This document shows positions 7,014 to 14,865 of a stretch of DNA of 23,924 nucleotides, in pieces (the first letter of the stretch is position 1; each line of letters begins with the position of its first letter). A program made the position numbers and the translations under genes. The notes below the pieces were generated by a model. It saw only the letters and a list, made by a program, of their open reading frames with translations, was not told the DNA's origin and made no database searches. The stretch comes from JBMZCV01 sp049613665 (GTDB lineage: Bacteria > Bacteroidota > Bacteroidia > Chitinophagales > UBA2359): positions 1 to 23,924 of the forward strand of contig JBMZCV010000067.1 of assembly GCA_049613665.1 (NCBI GenBank), written 5' to 3'.

Positions 7014-7703
7014 ATGAACATACTTATTGTAGTAGCTACATTGGCAGAAATTAAACCTTTTTTGGAAGCATTTAAACAGTTTAAAAATAGTGATTTTCAA
7101 GAATTTACATATAAAAAAAATAAGATAAGCATTTTGATAACAGGCGTTGGAATGCTACATACTTGCTTTCATGTTTATCGCATTTTATCGAAAAAAAAGT
7201 ATGATTTGACATTAAATGTTGGCATTGCAGGCACTTTCAATCAAAGCTTTGAGATGGGAAAGGTAGTGCAAATTTGCTCTGAACAAATCGGCGATTTAGG
7301 TGCAGAAACGCCAGATAATTTTATACCAATTCGAGAAATGCCTTTTTTTGATGCTCATAAATTTCCTTATGAAAATGGAATTTTGTATAATAAGCGGCAA
7401 TCGAATTGGAAAAGTATTCATAATTTGCAGCAAGCCAGCAGCATTAGCGTGAATAGGGTTTCGGGAAGAGCCAAAACCATTGCAGAACAGCAGGTGCTTT
7501 TTAATGTAGATATTGAAAGTATGGAAGGTGCTGCTTTTTTTTATGTTTGCTTAATGTTGGAAACATGTTTTCACGAAATTCGAGCTATTTCAAATGTTGT
7601 GGAGGTGCGAAATAAAAATAATTGGCATATTGCATTAGCGATTGAAAAATTAACGCTAACTTTAATCGAAATTGTAGAGGAGATTAGTCAAGATATTTCT
7701 TAA
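7014..7703 (+). CDS. mqnB: Futalosine hydrolase
   Basis: This enzyme cleaves hypoxanthine from futalosine in the alternative menaquinone pathway. The 229-residue protein has the nucleoside-phosphorylase/MTA-nucleosidase fold: start MNILIVVATLAEIKPF, then ILITGVGMLHT, then NVGIAGTF (68-75), the ribose-binding IESMEGAA (167-174) and RAISNVVEVRN (190-200). In that last segment Asn stands where nucleoside phosphorylases carry Asp, a pattern I associate with futalosine hydrolases. The start at 7014 is preferred to ATG 6987 because the nine extra residues (MIIFLKLTY) precede the conserved first strand. It lies on the plus strand between divergent and same-strand neighbours. No other mqn gene is in view. 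Confidence 0.87.
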   Translation: MNILIVVATLAEIKPFLEAFKQFKNSDFQEFTYKKNKISILITGVGMLHTCFHVYRILSKKKYDLTLNVGIAGTFNQSFEMGKVVQICSEQIGDLGAETPDNFIPIREMPFFDAHKFPYENGILYNKRQSNWKSIHNLQQASSISVNRVSGRAKTIAEQQVLFNVDIESMEGAAFFYVCLMLETCFHEIRAISNVVEVRNKNNWHIALAIEKLTLTLIEIVEEISQDIS

Positions 7704-7754
7704 TACATTAGAGTTTATTCACAAAATTTTAGATAAAAAATAATAGAAGAATAA

Positions 7755-7785
7755 GGTAGTAGGTATTTTGAAAATGCCTGCCACC
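7755..7785. repeat. Imperfect hairpin sharing the GGTRGYAG core
   Basis: GGTAGTAGGTATTTT (7755-7769) faces AAAATGCCTGCCACC (7771-7785). The mismatches are three G-U-type positions. Its right arm (TGCCTGCCACC) is perfectly complementary to the left arm of the next hairpin (GGTGGCAGGCA, 7831-7841), so the two structures compete. Confidence 0.55.
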
Positions 7786-7823
7786 ACAAATATACTTATC
7801 TAATAACATTTAAAAAAAAGGAC

Positions 7824-7868
7824 AAAACAAGGTGGCAGGCACTTTAGAAGTGCCTACCACCTTGTTTT
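7824..7868. terminator. Terminator hairpin after mqnB, 21-bp stem
   Basis: The arms at 7824-7844 and 7848-7868 pair over 21 positions with one mismatch around a TAG loop. The stem base is flanked by AAAAC and GTTTT. It lies 120 bases after the mqnB stop. It shares its GGTGGCAGGCA core with the hairpins at 3935-3987 and 7755-7785. Confidence 0.75.
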
Positions 7869-8131
7869 ACGACAAAGTTTGCTAAAATTATGCAAATGTA
7901 ATATTCGCATTTATCCAACGATGTTTTTGTTTTTCCTTACACTTTTTTTGTGAATAATGTCTATTGTAAAGTAAATTATACTAGATTTTAGAAAAATATT
8001 ACTCATTTGTTGAAACATGACAGGTGATTTTTTCTAGTAAGTTCAGGTTTTTTTTGCCTCAAAAAGTCCCTAAACAGTCTCTTAGAAAATGCTATTTTAA
8101 TAATAAATAACGACAGTTGCAAATATAATTT

Positions 8132-9166
8132 ATGTTTAGACAACAATATTATCCAAAATCTATCAAAGGCGAAGAGTTAGATTTATATTTAGAACATGGC
8201 TGGTATAGAAGTGGGCAAGTTTTGTTTACCACACATCTCATTATTCTTGAAGATGATGTTTATACGCCTGTTTGGACACGTTTGCCTTTGGAGAATTACA
8301 GCTTCAAAAAGCGGCTGCGACAACTTTTTAATAAAAATAACAAGCGGTTTAGAATAGAATATAGCAAAACTTTTATAGATGAAAAAAAAGAAGCACTATA
8401 TGCACAACACAAATTTCGATTTGGCAAATATCCACCGCAAAGCTTGAAACAATATTTGCTAGACTGTTCGAAAGATAGCATTTTTAATAGCTATGAAGTG
8501 CGAGTTTATGATGGCGACGAACTCATTGCTGTAAGTTTTTTCGACATCGGCACGATTAGCATGATGAGCATTTTGGCACTTTACAATCAGACCTATCAGA
8601 AAGAAAGTTTAGGGATTTATACCATGTTGTTGGAAATAGATTTTGCCCAAAAAAAAGAACTAAAATATTATTATTCGGGCTATATCGTTCCAAAATATGA
8701 ACGTTTTGATTATAAGCTGCGAGTAGGCAATTTGGAGTTTTATGATATGTTTGATAAAACATGGAAAGACTACCAATATTTAGATTTGTTTACTTTGCCT
8801 GCCGAAACAATGAAAGAAAAACTCTCTATTATTGTTTCGTATTTCGATATGCTGCAATTGCCTTATGGCACTTTTGTTTATCGGCTATATGATACGAGTA
8901 TTTCTCGCTCTGGAACGATGAACTTTGTGCGTAATCCAATGTTTATCAACTGTTTACAGGTAGAATTAAAATACCCTTCGTTAATTGTAGAGTATGACTT
9001 AACAAAAAAGAAATATTTGCTAAGTTGGTGTAAAGAACTCGATTTGCAACAGGCTCGTTATTATTTAGTAAAAGAAAAAGTTCTGTTAGAAACGACAGAT
9101 ATTACAAAACTTTTGCAAACAATTTGGCAGCTTCAACAAAACAATAAGCAAACAAAAACGAAATAA
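8132..9166 (+). CDS. Arginyl/leucyl-tRNA--protein transferase-like (ATE/Bpt family)
   Basis: This 344-residue protein resembles N-degron aminoacyltransferases, which move an amino acid from tRNA to the N-terminus of a target protein. LYLEHGWYRSGQ (18-29) and VWTRLPLENYSFKKRLRQLF (47-66) match the ATE N-terminal pattern 'GFRRSG ... R-P-x-x-F-x-x-S-x-x-R'. YAQHKFRFG (90-98), DELIAVSFFDIG (129-140) and YYYSGYIVPKYERFDYKLR (179-197) match the GNAT-like C-terminal half, where family members have Y-x-G-x-x-I-x-x-C-x-K-M-x-Y-K. The cysteines that normally sit after GFRRSG are absent (here LFTTHLIILED), as is the Cys-Lys-Met in the C-terminal motif. It may therefore have changed substrate or lost an iron-sulfur/redox control element. 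It is followed directly by a bidirectional terminator. No ClpS or ClpA gene is in view. Confidence 0.6.
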   Translation: MFRQQYYPKSIKGEELDLYLEHGWYRSGQVLFTTHLIILEDDVYTPVWTRLPLENYSFKKRLRQLFNKNNKRFRIEYSKTFIDEKKEALYAQHKFRFGKYPPQSLKQYLLDCSKDSIFNSYEVRVYDGDELIAVSFFDIGTISMMSILALYNQTYQKESLGIYTMLLEIDFAQKKELKYYYSGYIVPKYERFDYKLRVGNLEFYDMFDKTWKDYQYLDLFTLPAETMKEKLSIIVSYFDMLQLPYGTFVYRLYDTSISRSGTMNFVRNPMFINCLQVELKYPSLIVEYDLTKKKYLLSWCKELDLQQARYYLVKEKVLLETTDITKLLQTIWQLQQNNKQTKTK

Positions 9167-9209
9167 AAAAGCTGTTTAGAAAATAATTAATTTTCTAAAC
9201 AGCTTTTTT
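9165..9209. terminator. Bidirectional intrinsic terminator, 20-bp stem
   Basis: A perfect 20-bp stem (9165-9184 with 9190-9209) and 5-base loop carry an A6 run on the left and a T6 run on the right. It begins inside the stop codon of the plus-strand gene and separates it from the convergent MscS gene. Confidence 0.92.
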
Positions 9210-9292
9210 GTTTGTAGCATCTATCTCTTCTAATATTGAGTTATATTTTTGGTATTTAAGCAAAAAACGAAAAGATAGTTTAACAACTAAAA

Positions 9293-10108
9293 TTAGTTAT
9301 TGATATGATGAACTACTTGTTGTGGATAAGGAATATCGACACCTGCTTTGTCTAAAGCAACTTTAGCACTTTCCAAAATGCTTACGGTTACGGCAGGAGC
9401 ATCTCCTGCATTGCACCACGGACGCATATCCAAATCTACGCTATTATCACCAAGATTAACAACAGCTACTTCTGGTGCTGGCTTGTTCAAAACCATTTTG
9501 TTGTTTTTCATCACATTGACCAATATCTCTTTTGCTTTTCCAATGTCTTCGCCATAGCCAATACCAATAGCTAAATGCAAACGCACAGTTCCATTTTGCG
9601 ATACATTTGTGATGTTGCCGCCTGCCAAAGCACCGTTTGGCAAATAAACCGTTACATTGTCTGGTGTATTTAAGATTGTAACAAAAAGTTGAATTTCTTT
9701 TACAAACCCTTCTGCACCTTGTGCTTTGATGTAGTCACCAACGCTAAAAGGACGGAAAAACAAAATTAAAACGCCACCTGCAAAGTTGCCCAAACTGCCT
9801 TGCAATGCCATACTAACACCCAAAGTAGCAGCACCGAGAACAGCGATAAAACTCGTTGTTTTGATACCTAATGTGGCTGCGATTGCCAAAATTAGCATCA
9901 CTTTCAAGAGCATAGATGCCGTAGAAACGATAACAGGTTTCAAGGTAGCGTCCATTTTTTGTTTTGTCAATAATTTGTCGAGACCATTGACAATGGCTTT
10001 AACGATAGATAGACCTATCAATAACACTAGCAAAGTTAATAATAACTTAGTGCCATATTGAATAGCCACTGCTGTTAGTTGGCCGAAATCAATATTTAAG
10101 TTTTCCAT
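9293..10108 (-). CDS. mscS: Small-conductance mechanosensitive channel, MscS family
   Basis: This 271-residue inner-membrane channel opens under membrane tension to release solutes during osmotic down-shock. Three membrane segments are visible: TM1 at about 16-40, TM2 at about 60-85, and the pore helix TM3 from about 87. The TM3 sequence AVLGAATLGVSMALQGSLGN-FAGG and then FRPFSVGDYI follows E. coli MscS closely. The cytoplasmic beta domain (VTVYLPNGALAGGNITN) and the C-terminal alpha/beta part ending DKAGVDIPYPQQVV are complete, so the length matches the minimal MscS form. It is a single gene. On its 3' side it faces a shared terminator, and its 5' side is AT-rich DNA without a recognisable promoter. 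Confidence 0.94.
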   Translation of the reverse strand: MENLNIDFGQLTAVAIQYGTKLLLTLLVLLIGLSIVKAIVNGLDKLLTKQKMDATLKPVIVSTASMLLKVMLILAIAATLGIKTTSFIAVLGAATLGVSMALQGSLGNFAGGVLILFFRPFSVGDYIKAQGAEGFVKEIQLFVTILNTPDNVTVYLPNGALAGGNITNVSQNGTVRLHLAIGIGYGEDIGKAKEILVNVMKNNKMVLNKPAPEVAVVNLGDNSVDLDMRPWCNAGDAPAVTVSILESAKVALDKAGVDIPYPQQVVHHINN

Positions 10109-10224
10109 AAAAAAAGTATTTTAAAAATATGAATGAAGAAAAAGTTTAAATGTAAATGTTTAAACAGACTTATGTTATAGTTTGTAAAGATTCGATACAT
10201 TAGTATAAATCGTCCTTTTAGATA

Positions 10225-10243
10225 AGCACTATTTGGCACTTAA
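10225..10243 (+). repeat. Fragment of dispersed repeat tail
   Basis: AGCACTATTTGGCACTTAA resembles the tail of the palindromic repeat family (302-324, 5200-5221, 15174-15199 minus). It lies upstream of the mscS gene in otherwise featureless DNA. Confidence 0.4.
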
Positions 10244-10345
10244 CCAATTATTTTCTTAAAAAAACAAATAGAAATATTATGCTATTTATTTCATTTCATA
10301 AGACTTTTGTGAGGGAAAAAGTCACGTTGAAAAATACATTTTTTA

Positions 10346-10954
10346 TTATTGAATAATGAATTTTTGAGTTCTTTGTTCAAGGCCATTACTTGTTTGTACC
10401 AAATAATATCCTTTTGCAAGCTGACTAATGTTTATTTGCAAATTATTTGTACCTATTTTAGCCTCGCTATCTTGTGTTAAAACTTCTTGTCCCAAGATGT
10501 CGAATATTTTTATTTCGATATTATTGGCTTCAAAATTTTGGGTATATTGCATATGTAATACATCTTTTGTAGGATTTGACAATATTTTAACTTCAAAAAA
10601 AGCAGAATTACTAGAATCAAAAATATCTATGGTATGATTATTATTTTTGTTAGCGTTTGTTGTTGAGCAAAAAGATTGGATAGCAGCCCAAGGTAGCCAA
10701 ATACCATCACATTTTGCTCTTACCGACCACTCATAGCAAGTAGTAGGAGTTAAACCACCATTAACTTCACGAAAGGTATCTGGTGTAGGGTCAAAAAATA
10801 TTATTGGGCCATCTACTCTTCTCCCTGCTAGTTGATATTCTTCAGCATTCGTATCATTCCAGCTTAGTGTTACATCTGTACCTGAAAGATTACTTTCTTC
10901 TAGTACATTTATGTTATAAAATATATGATATTGTGTTAAGTTATTTTTTGAGCA
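10346..10954 (-). pseudogene. 5'-truncated T9SS cargo: FnIII-like domain plus sorting domain
   Basis: The minus-strand frame is open from just inside a TGA at 10955-10957 to the stop at 10346, about 202 codons, but has no ATG before the HMQY segment near the end. The first ~95 residues form a fibronectin-III-like domain. Landmarks are VTLSWNDTNAEEYQL, then FREVNGGLTPTTCYEWSVRAKCDG, then AIQSFCST. A linker (TNANKNNNHTIDI) leads to a type A T9SS C-terminal sorting domain: VKILSNPTKDVLHM, IKIFDILGQEV, and LAKGYYLVQTSNG ending KFIIQ. There is no signal peptide, and no related sequence is seen upstream, where only AT-rich repeats occur. I read this as the surviving 3' end of a secreted-protein gene. 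A short annotation starting at TTG near 10582 would cover only the sorting domain. Confidence 0.8.
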
Positions 10955-10995
10955 TCACTTAGCCAAATAAGAACAATAAAATGTTTTTTGTGGAA

Positions 10996-11033
10996 ACTAA
11001 CATTTTGATTTTTAATGTGTCAGTAGCCCAAAC
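10996..11033 (+). repeat. Dispersed palindromic repeat, decayed copy C
   Basis: ACTAACATTTTGATTTTTAA and the following TGTGTCAGT (10996-11024) align with the 29-base core of copy A. The match continues into CCCAAAC, opposite CACTAAAC. Several substitutions weaken the hairpin. Confidence 0.5.
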
Positions 11034-11256
11034 ATATGGTCTTAATTATTGCTTGATATTTAATATTTATTGTTATTGATATTTGCAAATGTCGTTTAAA
11101 GATATAGATTGTGCAAGAATCGATTTTGTGACTTTTTAGAAGAAAAAATAATTTAAAGCTATCTTTTTGAAAATGAAAAAATAGATAACTGCTTGAAAAA
11201 CAGGTTTAAATAAATTCTAAATAAATGTTATGTTTTTTAGATAAAAAGATAATGTT

Positions 11257-11264
11257 TAATTTTG
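11257..11264 (+). promoter_or_regulatory. Promoter-like -7 element TAATTTTG
   Basis: It matches TAnnTTTG exactly and is followed by CA, as in strong Bacteroidota promoters. It lies 327 bases before the lipoprotein start, with the MITE-like element in between. No good -33 element is seen, so it may be fortuitous in AT-rich DNA. Confidence 0.3.
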
Positions 11265-11358
11265 CAATTAATTTTTAAATATGCTTTTTTTCTTATTGCG
11301 ATTTATTATTTTAAAAAAAACACACTAAAAAATAAGTTTTACTTGTTTTATAAAGAAA

Positions 11359-11545
11359 CAATGATTCTGACATTTTTTATAACAATCTTCAGTTAAATAA
11401 AAAAACGCCTTTTGACAAGGGAAACATACTATTTTTCAGTTCAAAAGGCTATAACATTTGCAAATATTGGCCACCTTAGCCTAAAAAAAATAGTATGTTT
11501 AAGCCTTTGATAAAAAAATGTATAAATGTCAGAACTATTGAAGAA
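11359..11545 (+). mobile_element. MITE-like element, copy 2
   Basis: This is the second copy of the 3760-3932 element. Terminal inverted repeats are AATGATTCTGACATTT (11360-11375) and the complement of AATAGTTCTGACATTT (11524-11539), with a perfect 11-base core TTCTGACATTT. The internal inverted pair AAACATACTATTTTT is kept. It has 12 extra bases (around CTATAACATTTG) relative to copy 1. It ends 46 bases before the lipoprotein start at 11591 and contains an ATG (11495) in frame with that gene. Confidence 0.7.
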
Positions 11546-11590
11546 AAGGAATTTCAAGAATCAATGCTGCTAAAAAAAACGCAAAAATAC

Positions 11591-12499
11591 ATGAAACAGA
11601 CATCACTAGCTTTTCTATTAGCTTTATTTTTTTGCGTAGCCACAAGTTGCACAAAAACAGAAACGCCAGACGACACCAACAATAACACAAATACAGAAAC
11701 CTACAACAATTCTGCTGCAAATATCATTTTCAAATTTGAGTTTGATGAAACGCAAGAACGCCTAAACAATATCGGTTTGCCTGCCGAAATTCCTGCTGGC
11801 CACGCTGCCCAAACGCCAAACTTTCGCAGCATTTCGGCTCATTATGTGGAGTTAGCACCTTTGCCATTTACATTATTGGGCGAAGGAGCGGTTTTATACA
11901 AAGGTGAAGAGACTGAGATTGGTGGCGAAAAAGCCATTGATTTCGACAAAGCAACATTGGCAGATGAAGGCGAAATATTTTTGAGCGTACCCATCAGCAG
12001 CATACCAACCGACAGTTATCAATATTTGCGTGTATCTTTGTCATATCAAAACTACGATATTCAACTTCGAGCATTGGGTTTTGATATTACAGGAACTTTA
12101 GCTTCATTTATTGGTTATAATACTTATATTGACGACTTTGGCATCAAAAACGACATCGTTTCCGTTCATGCTAATAGGAGGCAAGGTTTTTGGGCTTTTG
12201 AAACCGATTTTTCAGAGCCACTTGTAGGCGAAGCACCAGCAGGAGCAGTCACAGTTCCAAACCCTTTGTTTGATTCGTCGCCTATTCCGCAAGGTTCGTG
12301 CGTTGTGACAGGGCCATTTGAGCAAGCTTTGGCCATCACGGGCGAAGAAACCGAAGATATCATTATTACGATTTCCTTGTCTATTAACAATAGTTTTGAA
12401 TGGGTAGATAACAATAATAATGCTATCTTTGAACCCTTAGATGGCGAAATGCCTGTTGATATGGGCATAAGAGGCTTGATTCCTATTGTTGAAAATTAA
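11591..12499 (+). CDS. Lipoprotein of unknown function
   Basis: The 302-residue product starts MKQTSLAFLLALFFCVATSC, a lipoprotein signal peptide with the acylated Cys in VATSC at residue 20. A polar, Asn/Thr-rich linker (TKTETPDDTNNNTNTE) follows. The mature part contains mixed short strands, FKFEFDETQERLNN, a Pro-rich stretch around LAPLPFTLLGEG, and YLRVSLSYQNYDI. The end (DMGIRGLIPIVEN) is rich in hydrophobic residues. It contains no motif I can name. The frame is open back to 11495, but that ATG lies inside the MITE-like repeat and would bury the signal peptide behind 32 residues, so 11591 is chosen. It lies 128 bases before the PorE-like gene on the same strand and could be co-expressed. 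A cell-envelope location is the only safe inference. Confidence 0.75.
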   Translation: MKQTSLAFLLALFFCVATSCTKTETPDDTNNNTNTETYNNSAANIIFKFEFDETQERLNNIGLPAEIPAGHAAQTPNFRSISAHYVELAPLPFTLLGEGAVLYKGEETEIGGEKAIDFDKATLADEGEIFLSVPISSIPTDSYQYLRVSLSYQNYDIQLRALGFDITGTLASFIGYNTYIDDFGIKNDIVSVHANRRQGFWAFETDFSEPLVGEAPAGAVTVPNPLFDSSPIPQGSCVVTGPFEQALAITGEETEDIIITISLSINNSFEWVDNNNNAIFEPLDGEMPVDMGIRGLIPIVEN

Positions 12500-12627
12500 A
12501 AAAGTTCAGTAATTATTTGCTCGTTGTAGTATTTACTTTAAAAATGCTTAGGCTTTTAGCTTAGATAGTTGTTGGTGATAACATTACTATTTTAAACAAC
12601 AACGGCAAAAAAACGCAAATTTAAAAT
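12500..12627. other. Short intergenic with recurring GGTGATAACA motif
   Basis: AGTTGTTGGTGATAACA at 12569-12585 nearly repeats 110-126. Just upstream of it both sites carry a stretch of the CTTTAAAA...GGCT type. No terminator or clear promoter separates the two lipoprotein genes. Confidence 0.35.
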
Positions 12628-14727
12628 ATGAATATGAAGTTGCTAAAAAGCATCATTTTGATGAGCATGGCTTTGTTGTTGCTCAATAGTTTTAGCTCGT
12701 GTCGTTTGTTTTTTGATACACAAATAGATGCAGCTTCGGCCTATGAGAGCAAACAATATGTTTTGGCCACCGATTTATTGATAGAAGAATATAATAGTGA
12801 AAAGGAATTGCAAAAAAAATCGAATATTGCCTACAAAGTAGCAGAGTGTTTTCGATTGGCGAATCGCACAAAAGAAGCCGAAAATTGGTATCAAAAAGCA
12901 TTGGAATATAGCACCGATTCGGCTGTTACATTCAAATATGCGTTGGCACTAAAAAGCAATGGAAACTACAAGCGAGCAATGCAATTATTTAAGGAATATG
13001 CTTTGAACAATCCGAATGACAAAATCAAGGCAACTCGTGAAATTCAGGGGTGTAGGCAGGCTATGGAATGGCAAAAAGATTTGACTACGCACAAAATCAT
13101 TAATTTGCAAAGCCTCAATACTTCGGCTTCCGACTTTGCAGTTGTTCCATATTCTGATGAGCAACTCGTGTTTACTTCTTCGAGAAAAGATGCGAAAGGC
13201 GAAGCACTTTATGGCTGGACAGGAGAAAAATATTCAGATTTATTTGTGACCACAGAAGTCAATGACTTTGTGTTTACGCCAGCTATGCAGTTTGGCGATT
13301 CTATCAATACGGCTTTCAACGAAGGCATTGCTTCTTTTACGGCAGACTTTGAGGAGGTATATTTTACGGCTTGCGGTAGCAAAAGTGAGCAAGATAATTA
13401 TTGTCAAATTTATAAGACCCAAAAAAATGAAGATGGTGTTTGGATATTGCCAGAACCTGTGCGTTTGTTCGAAACAGATACCTTTAATCTTGGGCAACCT
13501 TTTATTACACCAAATGGCAAACAATTGTATTTTTCTGCTGATGCTACCGATAGTTTTGGCGATAAAGATTTGTATGTCGTCACAAAAATGAATGACGGCT
13601 TTTGGAGCGAGCCTAAAAATTTGGGGCCAGCCATCAACACCGAAAACTATGAAGGCTATCCTTATATTGGCACAGATGGCTTGCTATATTTTGCGTCAAA
13701 TGGACATGGCGGCATGGGTGGTTTAGACATTTATGTAGCAGAAGAGGAAGGAGATATTTGGCAAAACCCGCAAAACCTAAAAGCACCGATAAACTCCCAT
13801 GCCGATGATTTTGCCTTTGTTATGAAACCTTATATTGCTCCCGAACTCATCGATTCTATCGAAATGATAGGCTATTTTAGCTCCTCACGACCAAACGGAA
13901 AAGGAAGTGACGATATTTATATGTTTGTGTTGGAAGTGCCGAAAGAAGAGCCACCTGTTGCGGAGGTAGATACGCCTATTGTAGCAGTTAATATACCACC
14001 AAAACCGCCACAAATTAGCTATCTTTTGGAAGGAAAAATTCTGCAAAAACAATTTGAAATAGCCGATAATCCAGATAGTAAGGAGATAGGCAAAATGGGT
14101 GTTTCGCAAGCTATCGTAGAAATTTGGGGCGTGAGCGACAACAGCAACCTGACAAAACGCTTGGTAACCAACTCAAAAGGCGAGTTTAGTTTAGCAGTAG
14201 AAGCGGAGGCCACCTATCAATTGAGTGCTTCAAAGAATGGCTTTTTTCGCAATTCGACTAGCGTAACAACAAAAGGCAAAACACCTGTCGATAATGTTGT
14301 GAAAGTATATACCGAAATTGTTTTAGACAAAATCTATAAGCAAAGAGAAATTGTGTTGAATGACATTTATTTTGACTATGACCTTGCCTTGATACGAGAC
14401 GATGCAAAACCGACTTTGAATAAATTGGCAAGATTGCTCAACGAAAATCCGCAAATAAAAATAGAAATGGGGTCGCATACCGACTCACGAGGCAGCGATA
14501 ACTACAACCAAACACTATCGCAAGAAAGAGCCGAAAGTACTGTCAATTATCTAGCAAGTTTGGGCATAGACAATAGGCGTTTGGTGGCGAAAGGCTATGG
14601 CGAAACTCGCTTGAAAAATGAATGCGAAGATGGAATCAACTGTTCGGAAGAAGAACATCAACTGAACAGACGCACAACTTTTAAGGTGATAGCAGATAAT
14701 TTCTCAGCACCAGATTTGAGATTTTAG
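12628..14727 (+). CDS. PorE-like TPR/beta-propeller/CRD/OmpA lipoprotein
   Basis: The 699-residue product starts with a lipoprotein signal peptide (acylated Cys25 in SFSSC). Next are TPR-type helices (about 30-150: AYESKQYVLATDLL, AENWYQKALEYS, YKRAMQLFKEYA). A PD40/WD40-like beta-propeller follows (about 165-435), with repeated blades such as GKQLYFSADA...DKDLYVV and DGLLYFASNGHGG...LDIYV. Then comes a carboxypeptidase-regulatory-like domain (about 465-550) and an OmpA-like peptidoglycan-binding domain (about 570-695), with IYFDYDLALIRDDA, HTDSRGSDNYNQTLSQERA and NRRTTFKV. Order and content match PorE, the T9SS lipoprotein that ties the machinery to peptidoglycan. Bacteroidota encode several paralogues with similar layout, so PorE itself is not certain. 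Start ATG 12628 or 12634 are equivalent. The cysteine pair in ECEDGINCSEEE is usual for the family. Confidence 0.85.
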   Translation: MNMKLLKSIILMSMALLLLNSFSSCRLFFDTQIDAASAYESKQYVLATDLLIEEYNSEKELQKKSNIAYKVAECFRLANRTKEAENWYQKALEYSTDSAVTFKYALALKSNGNYKRAMQLFKEYALNNPNDKIKATREIQGCRQAMEWQKDLTTHKIINLQSLNTSASDFAVVPYSDEQLVFTSSRKDAKGEALYGWTGEKYSDLFVTTEVNDFVFTPAMQFGDSINTAFNEGIASFTADFEEVYFTACGSKSEQDNYCQIYKTQKNEDGVWILPEPVRLFETDTFNLGQPFITPNGKQLYFSADATDSFGDKDLYVVTKMNDGFWSEPKNLGPAINTENYEGYPYIGTDGLLYFASNGHGGMGGLDIYVAEEEGDIWQNPQNLKAPINSHADDFAFVMKPYIAPELIDSIEMIGYFSSSRPNGKGSDDIYMFVLEVPKEEPPVAEVDTPIVAVNIPPKPPQISYLLEGKILQKQFEIADNPDSKEIGKMGVSQAIVEIWGVSDNSNLTKRLVTNSKGEFSLAVEAEATYQLSASKNGFFRNSTSVTTKGKTPVDNVVKVYTEIVLDKIYKQREIVLNDIYFDYDLALIRDDAKPTLNKLARLLNENPQIKIEMGSHTDSRGSDNYNQTLSQERAESTVNYLASLGIDNRRLVAKGYGETRLKNECEDGINCSEEEHQLNRRTTFKVIADNFSAPDLRF

Positions 14728-14798
14728 GCCAAAAAACCTTGTTTTGTGTAAAAGCGAAGAAAAATAAGGTAAAATTTCGTAATTTCAAATCAAAGCAT

Positions 14799-14806
14799 TA
14801 TATTTG
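14799..14806 (+). promoter_or_regulatory. Bacteroidota -7 element TATATTTG
   Basis: It matches TAnnTTTG exactly, is followed by CG, and lies 60 bases before the bTHX start in a short intergenic gap. No clear -33 TTG is seen. Confidence 0.5.
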
Positions 14807-14865
14807 CGTTTCGTTAAAAAATACTTTAACACATTATCATAAATCATTTAAAAATACTTTTAGTT

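Larger units (their letters stand above)
7704..8131. other. Intergenic region with two related hairpins
   Basis: No gene is seen. It contains the hairpins at 7755-7785 and 7824-7868. The rest is AT-rich leader of the following gene, with no convincing promoter match. Confidence 0.65.
10955..11494. other. AT-rich non-coding region with decayed repeats
   Basis: No gene is found. The region holds a decayed copy of the palindromic repeat (10996-11024), an isolated TAATTTTG promoter-like string followed by CA at 11257-11264, and the start of MITE-like copy 2. It is probably the site where the 5' part of the adjacent truncated gene was lost. Confidence 0.6.

Noticed and set aside
5200..10243. Sigma-54 promoters suggested by TTGGCACTT strings
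   Set aside because: The GC-containing -12 element is missing at the required spacing in each case. The strings belong to the dispersed repeat tail.
10346..10582. A short independent gene for a sorting domain only
   Set aside because: The frame continues upstream for about 124 further codons with a matching FnIII-like domain. The TTG start would be arbitrary.
11495..11590. Upstream start of the lipoprotein gene
   Set aside because: The ATG lies inside the MITE-like repeat and would place 32 residues before a good lipoprotein signal peptide.
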